Source of the DNA: Otis tarda
Taxonomy: Eukaryota > Chordata > Aves > Otidiformes > Otididae
Length of the DNA: 64,000 nucleotides
NCBI GenBank assembly: GCA_026413225.1
Contig: CM048560.1
Location: 13,720,001 to 13,784,000, forward strand
Direction of reading: 5' to 3'
In this document: one piece after another, positions 35,401-50,400 of the stretch
How positions within the stretch are numbered: the stretch's first letter is position 1
Layout: each line of letters starts with the position of its first letter
Notes under the pieces: generated by a model
Databases searched by the model: none
The model's input: only the letters and a program-made list of their open reading frames with translations
Told to the model about the DNA's origin: nothing
Translations under genes and position numbers: made by a program

Positions 35401-38400
35401 TGAATTTATAGGAAGTCTTTGCACATATTGACACCATTTGGAGTTACAATTAAGCAGTACCTTTTCTCTTTTCCTCATCATCAGTGGCAGCATGTCCTGT
35501 ACTTTTCAGTGCGGAAGGCCTGAAATTCTTGGGAAGGTCAGGTATGCTGGCATATATGTAGTCTGCTGCCTCTGAATAAAGAAGATCCACAAAGCATTTA
35601 GTATTTTTTCAGACTTCTACAAGAATCTTTTTTTAAAAAAAATTCATTTACTAAACATACCTTTTTCAACTCCTGCTTTTTCTGTCTTCACAGACTAGGA
35701 AAGAGAACGATTAACAATAAATGTGATTAGTCAGTTTTAAGATGTTAAGTAGACAGTGCTTTGCTTTACTTGATAGTTTAAACTTTTTTGTGTGCACAGC
35801 TTCATACTGAGAAGGGGCTAAAAGTGGAAACTGCTCAGTTGGAGCATGGCAAGGGAGAAAGTGAAATTTTTCTTGTCTTTTTTGCCAATGTGATTCCAAG
35901 TTACACAGGGAAGGACAGGACATTACAAAGTGTTAATCAGTGACACAGCCTCACACTGTGGCCCAAGCTGGTTGGCTTCAAAGACTTTCAAAGGCTCTAC
36001 TTCAGCTTTCTAGTTGTGCTTACCTCCCTGCATATCTCTAAAGAGTGTGTATGTAAGAACAACTGGAGAACTGAAGTTTAGTTTCATAACTACCTTTTTG
36101 AGACAGTTTAAGATCTTCAAATATCAAAATGACCTTTTGACAAAGAATAATGACTAATAATATCAAGTCAAGTTTCACTATAACCTGTTAAAGGGACTTG
36201 GGGGAAAGTACATCACCTGAAGGAGTATGAATACGTCAGCCTCTGCACGGCTCTGTACCTGTTATGTCTCTCTCTGATATGCAGAGTTGCTGGTTGCTGT
36301 CAGTGGCAGTGATATTTTTTGAGATGTGCTATCAATGAGTAATAACGGGAATTGCTCCCTCACCCCCATAAACAAGCAAATGGAGACATTTGGCCACTTG
36401 AACAGTGTAACATCTTGACCTCTTTTGTATTTGAACTACTTTAGACAAGCTTTAGACAAAAGCTCATGACCGCTCACAGGATCCAGCTAGTTCCACTTTC
36501 CCTGGTGGTTATGATGAATGAGTAATGAATTCTACTTCTGGAGTAATTTGGCACTAACCTTTATTATGTCTTCCGTTGTTTTCTCAACAGACTTAAGTTT
36601 CTTTAAAATTGCTGCTTCTTTAGCTGAGACTTCCATTTCCTCTCTTTCCAGGGCCTCAATTTCCTTCTCCAGTCTGCAATCACAATTCCCTTTTATTTAA
36701 AACCAGGCAGAGAACAACATTGCAGATACAATACATTGTAAATATGGACATTAGTGGGGCTAGTTCTACTTACCCTGACAAATTTTGCTCTAATATGAGA
36801 GCAGCTTATAATTTCACATGCATCAGGAAATACTGTGAAATAGTACTCTCATATTATTTTTTTTTTTTTAAATGTCCCTGCCATAGATTCCTTCTGAACT
36901 TACTTTGAAAACAGTGGGTGAAATTAACTTATTTTCCAGGAGGGAATAGATAAGGAACATAGGCCCCCACAGCATTTCCTCATTTCTAAGCAGATTTTCT
37001 CTCCTACATTGTCTCAAGAAATGCAATTACTCTGTTGTAATTAAGATGTAGGAATCTAGTATACAGACACCAGGGTTATGACTGTATTTTGTATGTGAAC
37101 TTGTACACATGATGAAAAGGAGCAAATTCTTCTATTGTAATAAAGTCAGAAGAATGTTCTTATACCTGGTAATATTAAAGGGCTAAAATATATCACCCTC
37201 ATATGCTATATTTTAATACATGTCGCCAAACTATATTCAGAAATATGCCCTGTGGAGAAAAGTTCTAGTCAATCCGTAACTAGAAGCCACAACTCCAGAG
37301 GAACCACCTCTATCAATGGAAATCAAATTACATTTGTATTTCTGAGGGGTAGAACAGGTATCACTTTTTAAATAAAATAATAATGGGATTTGCAAGTACT
37401 TTTTGTAGATAAAACAGCTTTTAACTAATTTTTTAATATGAAAATTAATACAGCTAGAAGTCATAATAGTGATGTGCTTTTCAGGCTACTTTTATGAAGT
37501 TATAACTTCCTAATTGCTTTGATTTTTGAAAACTAAGCAACCTGCATAGTGGGAGGATGCTCAACAGTCTGAAGTCTGAAGCTTTGTTGTTTTCCAGTCT
37601 GCCTGGGATTGAAAATGAAGAATTTACAAATGCTCAGGATGATGAAGGGGCTTTCTGAGGGAGAGTGTGTGCATGTGTTCTAACAGTGCTTGACTGCCAG
37701 TCTGAACCTTGATTCTTCAGGGGAAAAAAAGTCTTGATTAAAAATGCAAGATACTGCTGATGTGGGTTAAGCGTTATTGTAGCATTCCTGATAGACTAGA
37801 CCAGAGCTTGTGTAGCTACAGACTGAAAAATACTAGTGAGCTTTAAGGGCTCCTCTTTGGGGCTGTGTACTAGGGCTTTTACAGACATACATGTGTCCTG
37901 CTTAGTCACTCATTGGCATTTTGTGTACTTAATTGTCTGGGAAAAGCACTGAAATCTTGTTTCTGGGAAGCATTCCTTTTCAGCAGAACAGCAGTCACGT
38001 AAGACACAGTGGTTCAACACACCTAGGACAAGCAGCTGGGCTGGTTAACGTTTGCGGTGTTTGCTCACGTAATATCCTCACAAGTATTACCAATGAATTT
38101 GCAAGACAAAACTGGGTAGTTTACACAGGTGTGATACGTGTCCCATCAGCTGCTAACAGCAATCACTGTTTAAGACTGCAACTAGGTGAGATCTCCAACA
38201 CTAAATAAACTATTTTTAAGGGTCTTTTTATTAGAGGAGGAGCCTTGATTGTACTCAGGTCTAGTCAGTGAGAGCTTTGTTTTACAAAGACTACAAGCTT
38301 ACCTCTTGCAAATACCAAATATACTAACTTTGGATAGTTTGCATCATATTCAGCAATTGACTTCTCTGCCAGATTTTAGCAGTGTAAACCAGAAGCATGT

Positions 38401-41400
38401 TGCCTGTTAAGACTTGGCTGATGAGCTAATTATTTTCTTAAAAACACTTTGTCATTATGTAAAAGGGAGATCGAAGCTCAGCAGTCAAAATTTCTTTTGG
38501 GCTGTTGACTTTTGTGGTAGGTTTGTACATTACTTAAAATGAGTTACAGCTTCCTTTCCCTCCCCTTTTTGTTACATGATAAATCTATGTTATATGGTTT
38601 CTTGCATGTTAAATCTGAGTACAATATTCAAGGCATGTTTTTGCTAATTAGAGTTTATATTTTCTTAGCACTACAATGTTTGACTAAACACTTCTAGACA
38701 GAGAGGTCCAGGATAAAATATCGAATCTTTATGTATGTGAGAGAGAGAAAGCTATGCTCAGTTAAAGCACACCTCTAAGGTAAAGTATCTCAGTCAAATT
38801 ATTTTCTTTGGTGATTAAGGCAGTGACTTAAGCAGGTGTTATGTATCCTATTTTTTTTCTTCGTTCTAGTCAAGACTGTTCCTTTCTGCATAAGCACATA
38901 TTTGATGGGGTTTAGATAGAAATTTGCCTTATTAGCGTAGCAGTTGGGAAGTCACTTTTCAATGAAGATCTAGAATGGGCTCCAGATTTAACTCTGAACT
39001 GGGACTTGAACTGAATCTGTCATGCTGTAGGTGACTGCCATATAGCTTCAGCCTCCTGATTCATCTTCCTTTTCTTTTTGGGATCATTTTTGTAAGAACT
39101 TCTCTTAACTTAAAGGAAAAAAAAACAAAAGAAAACTTCAAAACCTTCCATATTTGAGTGAAATATGTCTTCTATTGTTTTTGAATCCATGTCAGAAGTT
39201 GATGACTGTAGACTTAAGATAACTGCAGCTGATATCACTAGTTCCTGAGATCAGTCAGAATAGAGTTACAACTAGACAATCTGAGCCAAAGTTACAGATA
39301 GAGTAATGATGGCTTATAACCCTGACATGAAAAATTGTTTTACCAAAAAAAGTCTTTTACAAAGACTTTCTTTAGTATGTGCTAGGATCCAGGGTATTAC
39401 ACCAAAGTCAACATTAATAATAGAAACCCGTCATCCCTTTAAAGTAAGCAGACCAGAAAAGTTGAATGAAAGCTGGCAGAGAAGCATTATTTCCTTCTGT
39501 GTGACTGCTTGAGGAGTCTGAATTAGCACTGTGGCTCTTGCCCTGTTTAAACTCGTATTTCTAGAGCTACAATAATAGAATACTAAGTGGACTTTTATCT
39601 GTCAGTGAGAATGTCCTCTTTTTTGAAACATAGAAGTATCACAGAACCTCAGAAGTGAGACGTGAATAAAAATGCACTCAGGATGAATGAAGAAGCTAAA
39701 TAAAATATATTTTAAAAGCAGATAACACTTTGGACCTGAGCTCTGCAAGATGCCTTTAGGACTCTGCTCAAAGGTACTGATTATAGTGCTAAAATTTAAA
39801 AATTTTGTAATGAGGGAGATGAATGTTCTTGGAGGGCTATAAAAGAAAGTAATGCAATGATCATGTGCTGTGTTTCTGCACTTCTTACGGAACAGTATTT
39901 GTTTAATATATTGAAATTTTATATTTTTACATGAGACTTGATTGCAATATTATCATAAATCAAAAATTAATCATTAAAAGCTTACAGAAGCATAATGAAC
40001 TGAAGAATCATTAACTTGTACTATGGCTTTATTTCAGTCTGGACTCTAAACACTCCTAGATGCACAGGTGGAAGAAGAGGAGGAAAAATCCTGAGAAGGT
40101 ATTAGAGAAAAACAAAGCGGTGGGGGGGGGGGGGGAGAGGAGAGAGAGAGAGAAAGAGAAAACACAACCCCAAATAAATCGAAGATGATAAACCCCATAT
40201 AGTTATCTGGGAGATCAAGAAAAGTACTGTTTAAGTTTATATATACTCTTACACCCATACCAACACCCACTTCTTAAGGTGGTTAAGAGGACTGATTCAG
40301 TGCTTAGTGGGATTAGGGAAATTCCTCATACCCACGTAGTGGGAATTGCATCTAGACCTTAAGTATCTCTTTTGTGCTCGTACTTGGATGTAGACGTAGA
40401 TGTTATGGTTCATTTTCAAAGGATGTTGTGAGCATGCGTGCTGGAGTTTGTTGAAAGGAAACTTGCACAGATGCAATCTGTGTAGTTCAAATAAATCAAA
40501 AGTCCTTTTGACTTCATGCAGTTGAAAAGTTAGGCTAGAATCTTTCTGAAGTGTTTCAGTATTTAGAAACTTCTAAATAAATGACATTTTAATGAAGTTA
40601 TATCACACTTTCTTTTATCTGGAAAGAGTCTAGCAGCTACACTAGCGATTATAAGAAACTATTTTTCGACAGTGCTGCTATGTTTTGTAGCGAAACGGAA
40701 GTATGACATTGCTACTGCATTAAATCAATCCTTTGGATATTTGGCCTTCTCTCCTTGAGTAGTGTTCATTATTTGAGAGAAAAAAATCAGTAGTATGGAG
40801 ATGTGAATGAAAGAAGGAAGCTTAGAAGCCAAGATACTAAATTGGAGGTTTCTCTGCTGAAGTGGTAGCTGAATTAAGAAATTCTACAGAGTATACCTGA
40901 CTGCTGCTGGCCACCAGCTGATCTGCTGGGGTTGGCACCACTGCCACCCCAGAAGAAAAATAAACAGCTTAAGAATGAAAAGCAGATAGGAGGATACCAC
41001 CCTGGAGAATACCAGACTGAGAGGAAAAGGCGGTTTAGCAAGTCCTCACATGTTTTGAGGCGAGACAAATGCTTTAGCAGCTCTGGAGTCTATCTAGCCT
41101 TAGCCTGCCTTCATGTACCGCATTACAAACCACTGAACAGACCTTCGTTAATGTGGTGATGTTTGTGCATTTTTAAGTATGTTATTTAGCAACTAATTCC
41201 GTGAAGAATGATTGCTATTAGCTGAACATTAAATGAGAAAACAGGACTCCTAATTCTTGGTTCTGCTTGTACCCTGACCAAAGACGTGCTCGCTTTGCTC
41301 ACTGTAATGTCTAACATGTAAAGAGGGTGAACAGGACAGATAATGTAAATGCTGGTTTTGTCTGTAAGCAGAGCGTTCAGATCTTTGTCTGCAAGGTGGT

Positions 41401-44400
41401 TCAGGCCACTCGCTATTCACTGTCTTGTTGCTGATACAAAGAACAGAACTCTTCCTATTATCAAAAAAATACTCAAATCCAGACTGATTAGCAGACATAC
41501 ACTAGCTCTATTCGACACTAGAGTAAAGAATATTTCAAAACATTTAGGAGGCTGATGGAAAGGCCCATGCCACTACTGTAAATACTGTAAATTGCCTGCA
41601 ATTGTCCTCTCAGCAGAAAGAAAGACTAGGCTAAGGATATTCAAAAAGTCTTTAAAGCGATTCAGATTTTTTTAAGTGAAGATAAAATCCACACAGAATA
41701 ATCATCAGAATGGACAGAATCTATCTGAATCAAGTGAAGTTTAATAATCAGATGCCCAGAAGAAAGAATTCTGCTGAGCTTTTCAATAACCTATCTTGCT
41801 GCTGCTGCATGATATGCATCTACATGATCAGTTTAGTAATCTTTGATTTACAGAGCAGGTCAAAAGTATGACTTCACATTTATGTAGTCAAGCAAGCTCT
41901 TGCTAGCTTGTGTGATATCTATGACATAGTGAAAGCACTGTGCATGTACTGCATGGTGCATATTTTGTGCCTGTTAGTGGACTTTGTTCAGACTGAACTC
42001 TGTATTACTAGGTTTCTGTATCGCTGCTGGCTAGTGAAACTGGGCTGGGTATCTCAAAAAAAAAAAGAAAAAAAAAGTAATGATATCTGGAAGGCATCAC
42101 GGACATTTTTAGAGGCCTTTGCTAGACAGCTATTGAGGAGTGGTAGGAAGTATAATTCATAGGAAAAGACGCTTGATGTGAATAAACATGCTTAAATTCC
42201 TAGTTCAGAGGGAAGTTCCCACGCAACTTCAGGTGTGGTGTTCTCCCTCCATTCTTCATCTGTAAAATCAGCTGTCCTTGTCTGAGTCCTCTGTGTATTG
42301 TGAAGATAAAAGCTGCCAAAGACTCTAAGGTGTGTAGATTGTTTGGTCAGGAGAGTATCAGTAATGAAAATATTTTTTGTTGTTGTTAAGGCCTTCAGAC
42401 TCTAAACTGTCTTTAGAACGTCAGCAATGGTGAATTAAGTTCTCTTAATTCAGGGTGGCTCAGGAATGTAATTAGGAGCATTTCTGTACTGACTTTCATT
42501 TCTAGGACGTATTATACTTGTGAAGTTGTTATTGTAAGAGTGAAGACAGCGTGTCATTTTATATTATAGTTTCTTTGCCAGTTAATCTTTTCATTTTATG
42601 CTGATGTGATTTGTCTGATTCATCTCACTACAAATAAATCTGAAGTATTTCAGATGTATGTCAAGAAGTAGAAATCATTTTAAGGAGGAAGCAATTTGGT
42701 GGAGCTTCCCAGGTGAAGGTCACAGGCAGGAAAAGTTAGTTGGTAACACTGGTACTAGCAACAAATGGCTGTGGAAATACTTTGTTCACCATGAAAATAA
42801 TAAATTGCCAAGAAAGAGCAGCATATATAAAAATAAAAGAGAAACCACTCACAGGCTTTGTTAAGCAAGTGTAGTAAAACAAATAGATTTATATTCTTAG
42901 AAAAATAATAATATTTTTAATAAGAAAGGCCAGCAACTACAATCAAACAATTATTGCAGGTTTTTTCTGCTGCAGTGCTTACAGTTGCAGTAAACTTATT
43001 TAATTTCATTTTCATCAGCATTTAAATTGCTGGTTTATGGTCAGAATAACAGCCATCTAGATGTACAAACATTACTTATGCTTGTAATTGAATGAATCTG
43101 GAACTATGTAAGAAAAGAATTCATATCCAATATATTTTTCCTAAATGCAGGCATATAAATAGAAACTATTAAAAAACCCCAACACTCAAAACAAAAAAAA
43201 AAAAACAAGAACAAACAAAGCCTGTCATCCCTGCATCCCACCTGCATGGGAATGGAACTCTAAAATAGATTTTTTTTTTTTTCTTTGTACATGCTGAATG
43301 TTAACCAAGTCTCTGGCAAAAATTCCAGTTGGAAGGTAACAGGGATGTTTCTATAGTTGGGCTGTTACAGGCTCAGGCACAGATCAAGTGTATGAGCTGA
43401 GGAACCTCTGCCTTGTTTGGTGTAACGTGTGCGCTCTTGGTCATGCGATGCAGTCTTCCCATTCAGTGTATCTGCATCTAGTCCTTGTAATTATCAAAAA
43501 ACAGAGATGGGCTGAGATGTTACTCCAGGATGCATGTTGTGATTTAAGAAAGTTGGGGACAAATTATGAGTTTGGTGGATTCATTTCTCCTTCCTTTAAA
43601 GCACAAATGCAATTAGAAATCTTCCATTAAATGCCTATCAGCATCTAATGGGAGCTGCTAAAATTTATAGCCCTTTGTCAATTGTTGGATCTGATATAGA
43701 ATTAAAGCAGATGGAATATTCATTTGTGATTCTAATTTACCTACATGAACTAAAGGAGTTTTTCAGGTTTGAAGCTGCAGTTGCATTAGTATTTTACTAC
43801 TTGTAACAGTGATAAATTCTAGTCATGCTAAAAAAAAATATTACATGGCTGTATTTTGAGAATTAAAGCTCACTATGTGCATTCAGTTTTGGTCTCTGAG
43901 GAAATAAAAATTAAGGCCACTGAGCTGATGACAAATTCAAGACAATAATTACAACTAACAGTTTCAAAAGACTCCAACTGTAGTTGTAACCAAAGATTCT
44001 GTGAGACTTGGAAATTACATTATGCATGTGAATATTTGCTGAAATCTCTGAGCTAATATTGTAGGAAGATTTTTAAGTTCTGATCTTGCATTCCAAGTCT
44101 TCCCAGGAATAGGACAGGAGGGACTCGCTGCCGGCATTGCTGCGAGATACCTCTCTGACATGGCTCTCTTTCCTGGTGGTCACACTTGCATAGGGACCCC
44201 TCTCGCATACATTCATAATCACAACCTGCTGGGATGTTTTTAGAGCACAGCCTACATCTTACCACTGCAACAAAGAACTCCTCAGAGGTGCATGAAAAGC
44301 TGTTCTGTTCAGAAAAATGCTTTCAAGCAAGAAGTCAGCGTAATTGTAGGACAAACTAGCACTAGGCTGCTGCCTGTCAGCCAAGAGAATTGTTGTTTGT

Positions 44401-47400
44401 GTCAGAGAGATGGAATAAGGAGGGAAGTGGGTGGGAGATAACTGGAGGAGGTAATCTCAGTGACAACTTTGCCAAAACAGTGTATGTAGGAGGACATTGC
44501 AGGAAGAGGAGAGTATGGAGGAAGATGCTATTGAACTGAAATAGAGGAAGAAGCTTGAAAAAAAGGATGATGAAACTTTCCAGAATATAAAGAAACAGGA
44601 ACACTTGATCTTCTCTGTGGTGCTAATGTGTAGTATCAGTCAGTATGCCTGGACCCAGGGAAGGAGCTGATTCTGTACAGAGCCCTGTGGTACTTGAGAA
44701 AGGGTAATTGCAGCTAACAAGCACCTAGAATCATCTCCATCATAAATAAAGGAGTCATATGTGAGACTGTCTGTGCAGTTTAATGTTAGCCCTATGTGGC
44801 AGAGGTCCAAGGAGATTTGTACAAACATCTCTAATGAAAGGTAGAAAAAGGCCTTTGCTCTAAAAGCCTTCTGGGAATAAAGTGAGAACAAAACAGCATG
44901 GAAGATAAGTGATACTAATGGGGCTAGGCAGCTAGTACTGTTCTGAAGTGCTGTGTTATGGTAGAAATCAGGAATTAAAGGCTGTGCAGGACCTAGTGAA
45001 ACTGAAGAACTTTTAAAACTATTTGCTGTTATTTTGAAATGCTGGTTCAATGATTGTTATCACAGAGCAAAACTCATATACTGTGGCTTATATCTATTGG
45101 GTATAGCATGGAAGGAATATCTGGAATTAGAGAAACAACTACTCTGCAAGATATTTATTGTGCAGTTTGACAAAATTCACAGTATAGAAGCTTCTGTTAT
45201 ATATTCTCTGATTCTAGCTGACCAGAAAATATAACAAAGTTTGTTTTACTCTGTGTACCAAACTGCATATGTTTAGCCCATGCTGACATTTTGATCTTTT
45301 ACAAAATAAGGCAGGACTTCTAAGAAGAGACCATTTAAACCCAGACAGAAGGGCAGGAGCACTACCCTACCTGAAAATGTCTTGTTCCAGCTCATGAGTC
45401 CGTTGTTGGTCCTCCCGATTCTGCTTTTGCATTTCTTCTTGCTCCTTTGGAGTGAGAGAACTAAGTCCATCCAAGAGCCATTTTTCTCGCAAGGCCTTTT
45501 TCTGACAGGGAAAAAGTGTACTTGTTAGGCTATTCAATCATTTATTGTATTTGTTTTGATGCCATAGGCATGATCCACATTCTTGTGCTGTATCTAGCAT
45601 AAGGCAGCCTATGGCAGTGAGTGCCACTGGAAGAGAAATACTAAATAAAAATGTGTTTTGAGATTGACTTAAAACCAAACTCTTTAGGAACAATGTCTGG
45701 TTTTATTAGTCATGGCATTGCACAGATTCTGGGAGGGGGTATAAAAGGTGAAAAGTTTCTGTAAATAAGATTGTACGGGGGAAGAGAACTTTAGGGAATT
45801 AGTGATGCAATACTATTGCCGGAGTTTACAAGGAACTTGGGTAATTATGGTAGTGAACTCACATTTCATCTGGTGAGGATATGTGGGGTAAGAGTGGGAC
45901 TGGAAAGGTGGAACATGGGTTGCTGATGCCTGGATAGTGTTTCAGCAGACCTGCTGTGTATTTAGAACTGCTGCTGTAGGGGAAGTCCAGGGCTTACATA
46001 TTTAGTGCCTGTGGAATTCTTTCTGTACTGCAGTGGCTTACAAATAGGTGCCTTGCATGTGAACAGGTGAGTGGATCTCTCAGCTGTATTTTCAAATTTT
46101 GAAAAATATGACTGTACGGACTGATTACTGCAGCTGCTTTACGATATGAAAGGTGGCATCTGAAAGTCATCAGAGCTGTCTAAAATATTCCTGGTGTGTT
46201 AAAAAAAAAAAGAGAGAGAAGTTCATATTTGCAGGCTAGAGGTTATAAACCATGCAAATTTTCTTGCAGTCTTTTTACTCTCTTTAGTCTAACTCAGGAA
46301 TATAAATCCAGCTGCTACCTTGGGGAAGAAATGGGAGTCAGGGCTCCTTAGAAAAACTCTTTCAACAGGGGAAAAAAAAGCATGTGTTTATGGTTTTTGG
46401 TTAACCATTAACTTTCTATGTGTAATTTCGATTTCTTGACCTATCCAATTTCCATGCTCCTTTTGAGGCAGAGCTGTGCTCAGCACTGGTGAGAAGGCTG
46501 CATTAACCTCAGTGCCTGCATCCTGTGTGTTGAGTCACTTAAACTGTTGCTTCCTGCACTTTTCTGTTTACTGTATACTTTACATGAAGCTATTACTGAG
46601 GCCCAGCTGATGGATGAGGATGCACGTAGGACCTGACTGCAGTTAAATGCAATTTTCAACTTGATGTGTCACATAATAGAAATTGTTGCTAAAACAAGCT
46701 TGTTGGGAAGTCTGTGACACTCCATGGCACTTTTCTTTTTTTCCTCTTTTGATAGGAGCAATGTTTACAGTTTCCATAGCCCTGTGGGACAGTATTCTCT
46801 TTCTCAATGCTGGATCCTAGAAAACCTGTGGGGAAAAAGGGTTGCTCAAGACTGATGTCTTGAGCCTTGCCTCTGGCTGTAGGATCACTTAGCAGCATTC
46901 CTTGGCAGTTATGTCTTAGGCTCAAATGAAATAAATGCAGATTTTAATAGAATGGTTTGACCTGTTCACAAAATACTGTTTTCTCAAACAGTTATTAATT
47001 CCCTTTCAGTCAAACTCCTTAGATTTTAACGATAACTAGGACTCCTAGAAAAGTGTGATTTTTAATCCTGGCTGGAACTGAATCAGTCTAGCATTGCTGT
47101 TTTCAAAAATAAATTTATAATTCCATGTGAGAATTACAGCAGGGCTGACACTGTAGACCTCAGAAACCAGTAACACCCATTGAAATCAACAAAAGCTTCG
47201 TGTACGTATACGGTTAGGCCCAAGAAAACAAACTCCTTAAATACAGGCATAATACAATAGTGTTATTTTTGCCTTTTCCTAGAATAGTTTGCTGCTGCTC
47301 CCAACTAAATGCCATATAATCTTTTTAATTTAATTAGCCACTTTTGAAAGAATGACACATTGCACAGTTCGGAAGCAGCCTTTGAACAAGTTTCAAGGCA

Positions 47401-50400
47401 TCATAATTTTTCCACTAAGGAATCAGGGCAAGCCAGTGCAGAAGCAGCTTCTTTGGGGCTGTCGGGTTCCTTCTGCTGTCTAGCGTTTCCATCCATTGTA
47501 AAGCGTCTCTAACTCATACTAGGTTGTGCATGTGTTATAGCACTTCTATGAAAGCACTTTCATTTTGCACTGGGTTTGGTATGTTAAGGGAAAGGGATAC
47601 TTACACTTGTGATGTGATAAGACAGCTGGGAATGGCCAGAGTGCTGGAAAGCAATCACTTTCTTTGTAGTTCATGGTCACATCAGGATTACTGTGACAAT
47701 AGTCTGCAAATTCTGTGTTGAGTTTGTGCCATACTACTCTTCCAGTAGTATGGCAGTTTGCCTTGTGGCGTATTTGGGGGAGGCATAAATCATTTTTGCA
47801 GTTTTCACAGAAGATGTAGTTCAACACTGTTAACTGCTGGAATAAGAAGGTGTGTGACTGGCACCTACGAGGTCGCACTAACGGAGTTCAGGCATGTCAG
47901 ATGCCAAAAATTGAACAAGCTAAACTAGAAAAGCTCTTGGAAAGGACATGCAAATCACTGCTGACTACACTTTTGAACCAACTCTGGTTCTTTCCCTCAT
48001 TGGCTTAGTGAGGATTCCAGGTAGAAGGAAATTAGTTGCTGGTGGATCTAGAATTACTTGTGGATGAAATTTCCCTTGTACCCTCACTAGCAGCCCCCAT
48101 TACCCATTGCAGTTCCATGAAGCCCTATCCACACAGGTGTCTGTATTTCCTTGCATGTCCTCTGCTTCATGTGGCAGAGGCACACATGTAGGGAATAAAT
48201 AGTCTTTTTCCAGTATAGTTCTACTGGCTATCTAAGACTTATTATGATACCTTATCTGTCTTTTCCTAGTAAGAAGTTAGCTTGGGGACAGCAAAATCAT
48301 TGGGAAGCCAGAGCAGCAATTCCTCTTTATAAAAAGCAAGTTAAAACAAACAAACAAACCCACAAACAAACAAACAAACAAAAATTTTAAAAACCCACAA
48401 AACAACAGCCTTTTAATAAACCTGTTGCTAAGGGTTATAAATAGGAATGAAGGGCAAAATGAGGAATAGGATAGTGATACCCAGCTACCAGGAACATCTA
48501 TATGACAGTGAGATTTACTAACCTGCCATAGTTTCCTAAGGGACAGGTGCGAGTTATGTTGAATAGGTCATGGAGCTCTAGATTTCACCACACACAACTG
48601 GTAGGAGTATAAATGAGGGAAATCAACCTGAGTCGCTAGGGAAATGGACCCTCAATAAAATTTACTGAAATGCCTAAACATTTTAGAAGTCTAAATCTGT
48701 TTTGAAGTGATTTCTGCAGTAGATTCTTATGTTGAGAATTGAAATATCTCAAGGATTCTAGGGCATCAAGCAGATGTGGTAATGTTGCATCTGATATTAG
48801 GTGCCTGTCTTAGTACGCACTTGGAAAACGTAGTTTTCGTTTTGGGTGCTCCCAATAGAAAATATATGTATGTATTTATACACCATATATATATTTAAAT
48901 GTGTGCTTGATCCCTCTCCTAGGTGAATAATTTCTTCTGCAGATCCTTGATTTGCCTCATATGCAATATGAGTGATTTTGATGTAAAAATTTTTCTATCT
49001 GGTATTTCTATGATTTTTTTTTTTCATAGAACAGGCAAACAAATCACATTCTCTGTCCTCTTCCAAAGGAAGAGCATTTCAGAAATATTTTTCCAGGAGT
49101 ATTTTAGCTTCTGTAAAATTCCATAAAACATCTTCAGAATAAGTGCAAAGTGGCTTTTTGCTTTCTCTGTTGTACCTATTAATGTTAGCCAAAGGCATAT
49201 ACTAAATCTGTAAGGAAACTGCCCTAGGACACTTCACACAGCAGCAGTGAGGATTAGCTGGTTGTCTAGAACAGATCAGTTTATCCTTCTTAAAAGAAAG
49301 GCAAAAGAGTCATTCCAAATTTATAGACAGGGAAACTTGAAACAGAAATTGCAGTACTCCATGTAACCATGTACTAAGATGGAGGAAGATAGTCACATGT
49401 TTGCTGCTCATTAGTTACAGGACTTAGAAAATATATTCCCCTATTTTTTATTTATTTATTTATTTTAAGGCAAGACATTACACAATTGGTCAAGCCTATC
49501 CTTATGGTCACTACTTTCCAATAAAACCCACGCATGGGTGACTTTTGTGTTGGCTTGCCTGGCCCAGTGAACTAGTTTATCATAACTTCTCATTTTTTTT
49601 GGCTTCACACAAAAGAAGAGGGTGGATGAAACCCAGGATCAGGTGTCTATTTTGAAGAGGAGTCTGTTTTAAGTATACTTCTACATTTGCACATGGAGAC
49701 TTGCCATGCTCCTGGTATTGCATTCAACATATCTTTCTTGAAACTGTTTATTGTCTCACATAATTAAAAGGGTATGTAAAATACCAAGCCTTGCATATTT
49801 CTAGAAGCATAGATTTTGTCTCATCTCCCTAAATAACATGTACTGAAAATTGCAATAGACATTTAGAGAATGGTGGTGTTGGGTAGAAATAGCTGCCACT
49901 TCCAAGTGTCTACAGAGTGGATCTTTTTGTTTCTTAGTAATTTGGACTTTGTAATCCTGAGTTTACCAAGCCATATTTGAGGATAACATTTGCTGCATAT
50001 ATGCTTTTTTTTGTTGTTTGTTTTTTAAATACACAAAGAAACAGCATTATTTTACCAAAGAGTCATTAAACAAGCTGACAAAAGGCTATAGCCAAATAAA
50101 AATAGGAGGCTGCTTTTCCCAGGAAAAAAAAAGTGCAATTAGACCTCATGATTGTGCTGCACCATGTAGCAAGTGAGGTTGCTATAGTGGAATTAATGAG
50201 TGAACACACCCAGTCTGAAATGTGAGGCTTAATTTTTAGCTGTGAGTTATTCCTGGTTATGATCTCATTTTATGCCATGAAAGTGATCAAATAACATTAG
50301 CTCCTGAGTGTAATTTTTTTCAAAGGGTGATGCTCATTAAAGTCAAATGGAGTCCTGGCAGGACTCCAAAAAGCTATGAAAATTTGACAGTAAAAGCACG

